A stretch of DNA of 11,173 nt from Chlamydiota bacterium (GTDB lineage: Bacteria > Auribacterota > UBA3054 > B51-G9). The position numbers were made by a program, and so were the translations under genes. The notes beneath the pieces were generated by a model. That model was not told the origin of the DNA and did not search any database. It worked only from the letters and a program-made list of their open reading frames with translations. Numbering within the stretch: position 1 is the stretch's first letter; the number at the start of each line of letters is the position of its first letter. Positions 6,635 through 11,173 of the stretch are shown here, piece by piece. Location: assembly GCA_003648225.1 (NCBI GenBank), contig QMOL01000061.1, positions 1 to 11,173 on the forward strand, read 5' to 3'.

Positions 6635-9373
6635 TTATAATTGTGGAGTTTGCTGCTCTAATTTATATGTTTCTATTCTGTCACCTTCGCGGTAATCAGT
6701 GCAGTTTTTAAGAATAATTCCGCATTCCATTCCCGCGCGAACATCTTTAACTTCGTCTTTTAAATGTTTAAGAGATTGAATATCTCCTTCAAATATTAAT
6801 TCACCATCTGCGCGATATAATTTGGCTTTGTTCGATCTTTCAATCACTCCGCTTGTAATGTAACATCCCGCAACAATTCCTGATGAAAGTTTAAACACCT
6901 GACGAATTTCAGCTGTTCCGGTAGTGATTTCTTTGTAAACCGGCTCTAACAGACCAAGCAGCGCAAGTTTGATTTCATCTGTCGCGTGATAAATCACATC
7001 GTATTTCTTGATTTCAACTCCCTCGCCTGCGGCAAGTGATTGTGCGGATGCAGATGCTCCGACTTTAAATGCGAGTATTACAGCCTGGCTCGCTGCAGCA
7101 AGCATAACATCGTTATCATTTACATCGCTTACACTGCATGAGATGATTGACACTTTAACTTTATTGGTTGAAAGGCGCTCAATCGCGCTGCGTACGGCCT
7201 CGGTAGTTCCTTGAGTATCTGCTTTAATAATCATAGATAATTCTTTTATATCTTCCTGAGACATTCTACGATAAAAATTTTCAAGAGAAATCTTTTTAGC
7301 TTCGGCATGCTCTTTTTGTTTCTGTTCAATTTGTCTTTTTTCTACTAATTCTTTAGCGTGCTTTTCGTTCGTTGCTACACGGAATTTTGTTCCCGGAGTA
7401 GGCACTTGGCTAAAACCAAGAACCTGTACCGCGCGGCTTGGACCGGCTTCATCCACCAGCTCTCCTTTTGTGTTAATTAACGCTCTGGCTTTCGCGTAAT
7501 ATGCATCACAAACAATTGGATCACCCTTCTTTAAAGTCCCGTTTTCAACAAGCACAGTGACAGTAGCTCCCTGCCCGGGATCGACATCAGCTTCGATTAC
7601 CACACCTTCTGCAAGAGCGGCTTCCTGAGCTTTAAGTTCAAGTATTTCTGCTTGAAGACTTATCATTTCCAGCAAATTATCAAGTCCTTCTTTGGTTATT
7701 GCCGAAACATTACAACAAATAGTTTCACCACCCCAATCTTCAGGTGTGAGATTCCTTTCGGCAAGCTGACGAAGAACACGGTCAGGGTTTGCTCCGGCAA
7801 GATCAATCTTATTAACTGCTACTATTATCGGTACATTCGCAGCCCGAGCATGATCAATCGCTTCAAGAGATTGAGGCATGAGCCCGTCATCCGCGGCAAC
7901 AACGAGAACAGCAATGTCCGTAACATTAGCCCCGCGAGCGCGCATAGATGTGAAGGCTTCGTGACCAGGTGTGTCAATAAAAGTTATCCAGCCGTTATTA
8001 AAGGGGACTTCTGATGCGCCGATATGCTGTGTAATTCCTCCGGATTCACCGGAAACAATATCGGTTTGCCTTATGGCATCAAGAAGAGATGTCTTTCCGT
8101 GATCTACATGCCCCATAAATGTTACTATCGGCATCCGCATCGTATATTCCAAATTTGAATTTTCAGTTATTTTGTTGTTCGCAAAGGCAAATTGCTCAAG
8201 ATTAGTTTCTTTGCTTGTAGCAATATCCAAATTAAATTTTTCTGCAATATCAATTACGGTTTCCTCGCCAATCACCTGATTAATTGAAGCCATTATTCCA
8301 GATTTCATTAAGAACCCTATAATATCGCCAACTTTAATTCCGGTTGCCTGAGAAAAATCACGAACACTAATTGGAATTTGTACATTAATAGTACTCTTTT
8401 GCTGTAATGGTTTCTCGCTGGTGCTCTTATGAGACTTATGCCTTTTGAACGGCCGTGCAGGGCCGCCTCTTTTGATTTGAGATCCTTCAGTGCCGCGCAT
8501 TTGCTGACGCTTTGATGCAAATTCAGATGTTCTGGGCTGATTAATCTTTGCTTCGGTGTTCTTCACACCCGCATAGTGTGTTTTGGGACGACTGCGTTTC
8601 GTTAATGTTGTTTTTCTCGCTTGTTCAAATGATGTGAGAATATCTTTGGCTCCGGGGCCGTTTTTGTTTATACGGTTAAGAGGAACTTTTTCAATTTTCT
8701 TTGCCGGTTTAGCTACATCGTTTTTTTTATGTGGAACAGAAGTTTTTCCTAATTTTGTATTTTTTTTATGAGCTCTATTTTCAACTTCCTTTTCTTTCTC
8801 TTCTTTTTTCTTTGTACGCGCAATTTGTTTCTCGGCTAATTCTTTCGCGCGGTCTTCCTGTTTTTTCTTATCAGCTTTTTTCTTGGCAAGTTCTTTTGCT
8901 TTTTGCTCTGTAATTTTTTTCTTAGCAGCTTCTTTTTCAGCAAGTATACGTGCTTTCTCTTCTTCTTTTTTCTTTATTTTAGCAGCTTCTTTTTCCGCAA
9001 GTTTCCGTGCTTTCTCTTCTTCATTTTTAATTTTGGCAGCTTCTTTTTCCGCTAATTTGCGAGCCTGATCATTTTTTTTATTTTCTTTTTCCTTTTTCTT
9101 TCTTATTGCATCTATTTTTTTCTTTTCGGCTGCTTTCTTTTTCTTTTCAGCTGCTTTCTTTTTCTTTTGTTCTTCTCGTTTGGCAGCAGCTTTTTTTGCT
9201 TTCTCAGCTTTTTTTGCCTCGATAATGGGTGGTAATTCTTTCAGTGCAGCTGTTTCTCCTGCAAGAGCCACAGAGGCCATATCACTTTTATAAATGTAAC
9301 CTTTTTCCTTTAAGAATTTCTTAAGGTCAGATTTGCTGATTTTTAATTGTTCTGCTAATTCAAATAAATGCAT
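6635..9373 (-). CDS. infB: Translation initiation factor IF-2
   Basis: This 912-residue GTPase delivers fMet-tRNA to the 30S subunit. It opens with an IF2N module (LFELAEQLKISKSDLKKFL, 3-21), followed by a very lysine/glutamate/alanine-rich stretch (about 50-215) and a basic linker. A second IF2N-like module lies at about 328-386. The G domain has GHVDHGKT (421-428), GITQHIGA (446-453), DTPGH (467-471), NKID (521-524) and SAI (557-559) as G1-G5. Domains II, III and the fMet-tRNA-binding C-terminal domain (about 810-906, with AGCYITSGVIERS at 835-847) complete the protein. In domain III the usual HSGVGAIT-type loop is replaced by SCSVSDVND (745-753), a marked divergence. It follows nusA by 82 bases with no ylxR gene between them and no ribosome binding site of note. 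Confidence 0.97.
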   Translation of the reverse strand: MHLFELAEQLKISKSDLKKFLKEKGYIYKSDMASVALAGETAALKELPPIIEAKKAEKAKKAAAKREEQKKKKAAEKKKKAAEKKKIDAIRKKKEKENKKNDQARKLAEKEAAKIKNEEEKARKLAEKEAAKIKKKEEEKARILAEKEAAKKKITEQKAKELAKKKADKKKQEDRAKELAEKQIARTKKKEEKEKEVENRAHKKNTKLGKTSVPHKKNDVAKPAKKIEKVPLNRINKNGPGAKDILTSFEQARKTTLTKRSRPKTHYAGVKNTEAKINQPRTSEFASKRQQMRGTEGSQIKRGGPARPFKRHKSHKSTSEKPLQQKSTINVQIPISVRDFSQATGIKVGDIIGFLMKSGIMASINQVIGEETVIDIAEKFNLDIATSKETNLEQFAFANNKITENSNLEYTMRMPIVTFMGHVDHGKTSLLDAIRQTDIVSGESGGITQHIGASEVPFNNGWITFIDTPGHEAFTSMRARGANVTDIAVLVVAADDGLMPQSLEAIDHARAANVPIIVAVNKIDLAGANPDRVLRQLAERNLTPEDWGGETICCNVSAITKEGLDNLLEMISLQAEILELKAQEAALAEGVVIEADVDPGQGATVTVLVENGTLKKGDPIVCDAYYAKARALINTKGELVDEAGPSRAVQVLGFSQVPTPGTKFRVATNEKHAKELVEKRQIEQKQKEHAEAKKISLENFYRRMSQEDIKELSMIIKADTQGTTEAVRSAIERLSTNKVKVSIISCSVSDVNDNDVMLAAASQAVILAFKVGASASAQSLAAGEGVEIKKYDVIYHATDEIKLALLGLLEPVYKEITTGTAEIRQVFKLSSGIVAGCYITSGVIERSNKAKLYRADGELIFEGDIQSLKHLKDEVKDVRAGMECGIILKNCTDYREGDRIETYKLEQQTPQL
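8795..9064 (-). repeat. Five degenerate 17-19 residue repeats in the IF-2 N-terminal region
   Basis: Residues 104-193 of IF-2 consist of five tandem units: 104-121, 122-140, 141-158, 159-175 and 176-193. Each starts with AR/AK-x-LA-E/K-K followed by a lysine-rich segment (for example ARKLAEKEAAKIKNEEEK). The first three are the most alike, also in the DNA, which points to recent duplication. The period suits a long charged helix. Shorter KKKAAEK repeats precede it at residues 71-86. Confidence 0.75.
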
Positions 9374-9455
9374 AGAATTTTGCCTGGGTAAATTTGATAA
9401 TTAAAATCTATTTATGTTCCTATACGAAAATAATGCTTTCATTGCCGAATTGGAA

Positions 9456-10886
9456 TTATTCGTCCGCTTTTGCTGATGTTAGAATCTTTTCAAGCGTTTT
9501 TTCACCAATACCGGGAACTGCTAATAATGTTTCTTTTTCTGAAGTGAGAATATCATTTACCGTCTTGATTCCAATACTTTCAAACGCCTCAATCTGGTTG
9601 GCTGTTAACCATGAAACTTCAATAAGCCGCTTTGATTTGCTTGCTGCTTTTACAGCTTCAAATTCATCATCACTTGCGAAAATCGATCCGCCTTCTTTTA
9701 ATGTTAAAGATGGTTTTGAAACTGAATTACTTGTTGATTCGAAAATCGATTCCGATTTCTCTTTGGTTGTAATATCTACTCCATGCTCTGATGCGACCCT
9801 GTTGGCTTCAGTTTCTTTAACCACATCTACTTTCCAACCTAAAAGCTTGCTTGTCAATCTAATATTCTGACCGGATTTTCCTATCGCAAGAGAAATTTGA
9901 TCGTCAGGTACAACAACAAGTATTCTTTCAGTTTCCGGATCTGCAAACACCTGAACCAATTCAACCGGACTGAGCGCGTTGGTGACATACTCTTCAACAC
10001 TATCGCTCCATCTTACAATATCAATTCTCTCACCATTTAATTCCTGAACAATGTTTCTGACTCGAGAGCCGCGAATTCCAACACAAGCGCCAACGGAATC
10101 TATTTTAGTGTCATGTGAAACAACGGATACTTTTGTTCGATAACCCGCTTCCCGCGCGATGTTTTTGATTTCTACAAAACCATCATATATTTCAGGCACC
10201 TCAATTTCAAATAAACGGCGAACTAATCCTGTAGTAGCTCGAGATAAAATTACTCGCGGGATATGCTCTTCTTCAGTATCGCGGACATCAATTACTACCG
10301 CGCGAAGTCTGTCACCGGGCTTATATCTTTCGGAAGGGGATTGCTCGGCTCGGGGAAGTAATGCCTCTGTTCGTTCAATATCTACAACTAAATTCCCGCG
10401 CTCGTGGCGCGATACCATTCCATTTATTAAATCTCCAATTTTATTTGAATATTCATTAAGTATCTTCTCACGTTCTGCGTCGCGCAACCGTTGAAGTATA
10501 ACCTGCTTGGCTGTCTGTGCTGAAATTCTTCCGAATGAGTCAATATCCAGTGGGATTCGTATTACCTGTCCCGCCTCGGCTGTAGGAACATATTTCAATA
10601 CTTTAGATAAATGCCATGATGGAATTGTAAGTTCTAAATCAACTTCTGATTCTTCAGATTTATCTTCTTCAGATATTTCTTCGTCATCCGGAATTACAAG
10701 CACATCGCTATAAGCTTTTATGCTCCCGTTTTCAGTATCAACTTGTACACGCACTCCCGGAGGAATATTATCGATTCTTCGTGCGGCGGTTTCAATTGCC
10801 TGTTCAACAACTGATACAACAGTTCCCTTGTCAAGGCTTCTGTCCTTCTCTAACAACTCTATCATTGTCAATAATTCATTTTTCAT
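9456..10886 (-). CDS. nusA: Transcription termination/antitermination factor NusA
   Basis: The 476-residue protein binds RNA polymerase and nascent RNA, modulating pausing, intrinsic termination and antitermination. Residues 1-145 form the polymerase-binding domain, with an acidic insert at 67-82. An S1 domain spans about 149-215. KH1 carries the GIRG loop at 270-273, and KH2 the GKSG loop at 336-339 in DDQISLAIGKSGQNIRL. After a serine/glutamate-rich linker (about 357-420), a single helix-hairpin-helix-type C-terminal domain (424-474, with VPGIGEKTLEKIL at 457-469) closes the protein; E. coli has two acidic repeats here. The first ATG was kept because MKNELLTMIELLEKD aligns with the usual start; Met8 is an alternative. 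No Shine-Dalgarno motif precedes either. It is the first gene of the block and has its own promoter and a terminator in the leader. Confidence 0.97.
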   Translation of the reverse strand: MKNELLTMIELLEKDRSLDKGTVVSVVEQAIETAARRIDNIPPGVRVQVDTENGSIKAYSDVLVIPDDEEISEEDKSEESEVDLELTIPSWHLSKVLKYVPTAEAGQVIRIPLDIDSFGRISAQTAKQVILQRLRDAEREKILNEYSNKIGDLINGMVSRHERGNLVVDIERTEALLPRAEQSPSERYKPGDRLRAVVIDVRDTEEEHIPRVILSRATTGLVRRLFEIEVPEIYDGFVEIKNIAREAGYRTKVSVVSHDTKIDSVGACVGIRGSRVRNIVQELNGERIDIVRWSDSVEEYVTNALSPVELVQVFADPETERILVVVPDDQISLAIGKSGQNIRLTSKLLGWKVDVVKETEANRVASEHGVDITTKEKSESIFESTSNSVSKPSLTLKEGGSIFASDDEFEAVKAASKSKRLIEVSWLTANQIEAFESIGIKTVNDILTSEKETLLAVPGIGEKTLEKILTSAKADE

Positions 10887-10950
10887 ATTTTTGTAATTAT
10901 TTTTTTCGTTAATCGAAAGTTTAATTATTAGTTTTCATTGTTGCACAAAT

Positions 10951-10971
10951 AAAAAATGGGCTTTTAGCCCA
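10951..10971 (-). terminator. Intrinsic terminator in the nusA leader (probable attenuator)
   Basis: On the minus strand TGGGCT-AAA-AGCCCA (10971 to 10957) forms a perfect 6-bp stem with a 3-base loop, followed directly by TTTTTT and, after one A, TTT. GAAG before the stem can extend pairing with the T-run. The plus strand has no T-run, so it acts in one direction. It sits about 30 bases after the predicted start of the nusA transcript and 64 bases before the nusA ATG, so it would truncate the leader at about 50 nt unless read through. Confidence 0.75.
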
Positions 10972-10993
10972 CTTCACATTCAATACAAAAGTG

Positions 10994-11010
10994 TAATACT
11001 TTATGTATTA
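10994..11010. repeat. Inverted repeat straddling the predicted nusA transcription start
   Basis: TAATAC (10994-10999) and GTATTA (11005-11010) form a perfect 6-base inverted repeat around TTTAT. It overlaps the -10 box and the predicted +1 (near 11000), where a repressor operator could sit. An AT-rich 6-base arm can arise by chance. Confidence 0.35.
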
Positions 11011-11035
11011 TAGCAATTTCGTTTAAATTTGTCAA
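11007..11035 (-). promoter_or_regulatory. Consensus sigma70 promoter driving nusA and the downstream block
   Basis: On the minus strand, TTGACA (11030-11035) is followed by exactly 17 bases (AATTTAAACGAAATTGC) and TATAAT (11007-11012). The TG one base before the -10 makes it an extended -10 as well. The bases upstream of the -35 (11036-11050) are A-rich and could act as an UP element. Transcription should begin near the A at 11000, giving a leader of about 114 nt before the nusA ATG. Both hexamers match the consensus at all 12 positions, so a strong constitutive promoter is expected, tempered by the terminator just downstream. Confidence 0.85.
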
Positions 11036-11059
11036 TTTTCATTTTTTTTGTGTGTCAAG

Positions 11060-11105
11060 TTTATAGAAATGTCACCTTTTACGTTTTTTAGAAATGTCAC
11101 CTTTT
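11060..11105. repeat. Two direct repeats at 25-base spacing, possibly the end of an insertion sequence
   Basis: The 21-base unit TTT(A/T)TAGAAATGTCACCTTTT occurs at 11060-11080 and 11085-11105 with one mismatch. A TGTCAAGT lies just before at 11053-11060. Tandem GTCAC/GTGAC-containing units near a terminus are what I would expect for transposase binding sites of an rve-type (IS481-like) element, and an open frame on the plus strand begins at 11152 (MEYFKSY, reaching the edge). The element body is outside the window, so this is inference. Alternatively the repeats are operator sites for an unseen gene to the right. Confidence 0.45.
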
Positions 11106-11173
11106 CATTTGTTTTTTTTTCTTTTTGGGTATGGTCTGAATTTCGGTTTACATGGAATACTTTAAGAGTTATC

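Noticed and set aside
7652..8014. Plus-strand open frame of 120 codons inside infB
   Set aside because: It lies opposite the conserved IF-2 G domain, and its translation has no recognisable family features. It is an antisense shadow.
9394..9870. Plus-strand open frame of 158 codons overlapping the 3' end of nusA
   Set aside because: Most of it is opposite the NusA KH2, linker and C-terminal domain. The translation is serine-rich, as expected from antisense of that linker, with no ribosome binding site.
10921..10938. Five-codon frame MKTNN after the terminator in the nusA leader
   Set aside because: There is no ribosome binding site, biased codon run or paired structure to support a regulatory role.
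10974..10979. Start-stop pair ATG-TGA directly before the nusA leader hairpin
   Set aside because: It is a minimal two-codon frame with no ribosome binding site. Chance occurrence in an AT-rich leader is likely.

Overview
This window is a single minus-strand block of bacterial housekeeping genes, read from right to left. In transcription order it holds nusA, infB, rbfA, a DHH-family nanoRNase/pAp phosphatase (nrnA-like), trxB, a Nif3/YbgI-family gene, a multi-pass membrane protein of unknown function, trpS, pheA (prephenate dehydratase), hpf and the first 52 codons of hprK, which runs off the left edge. I see no tRNA, rRNA, CRISPR array or complete mobile element. All genes use the standard code and are intact, and no gap between genes exceeds 300 bases.

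Organism: an AT-rich bacterium (roughly 40% GC by eye). hpf directly upstream of hprK, a stand-alone prephenate dehydratase, near absence of Shine-Dalgarno motifs and a classical sigma70 promoter would fit a lineage of the Planctomycetota/Verrucomicrobiota/Omnitrophota kind. This placement is a low-confidence inference; a protein-level search of NusA or IF2 would settle it.

Right end (10887-11173): this non-coding stretch carries the control region. On the minus strand there is a textbook promoter (TTGACA, 17-base spacer, TATAAT with an upstream TG). About 30 bases into the predicted transcript lies a compact intrinsic terminator (6-bp stem, 3-base loop, six Ts), still upstream of nusA. A transcript from this promoter must pass a terminator before reaching the gene for the termination factor NusA, so the leader looks like an attenuator. 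Further right, two copies of a 21-base direct repeat at 25-base spacing resemble the end of an insertion sequence whose body would lie outside the window.

Middle (5271-10886): nusA, infB and rbfA form the familiar transcription/translation cluster, but ylxR is absent between nusA and infB, rimP is not next to nusA, and truB does not follow rbfA. The nrnA-like gene follows rbfA with a 4-base ATGA overlap.

Left (1-5245): trxB (redox), the Nif3-family gene, the unknown membrane protein (13-base overlap with the Nif3-family gene), trpS, pheA, hpf and hprK follow in the same direction. The gaps are 10 to 119 bases and contain no convincing terminator. The block could be one long operon with internal promoters, the most plausible of which is before hpf. 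hpf is also the only gene here with a strong ribosome binding site. The left end links ribosome hibernation (HPF) to carbon/phosphate signalling (HprK).
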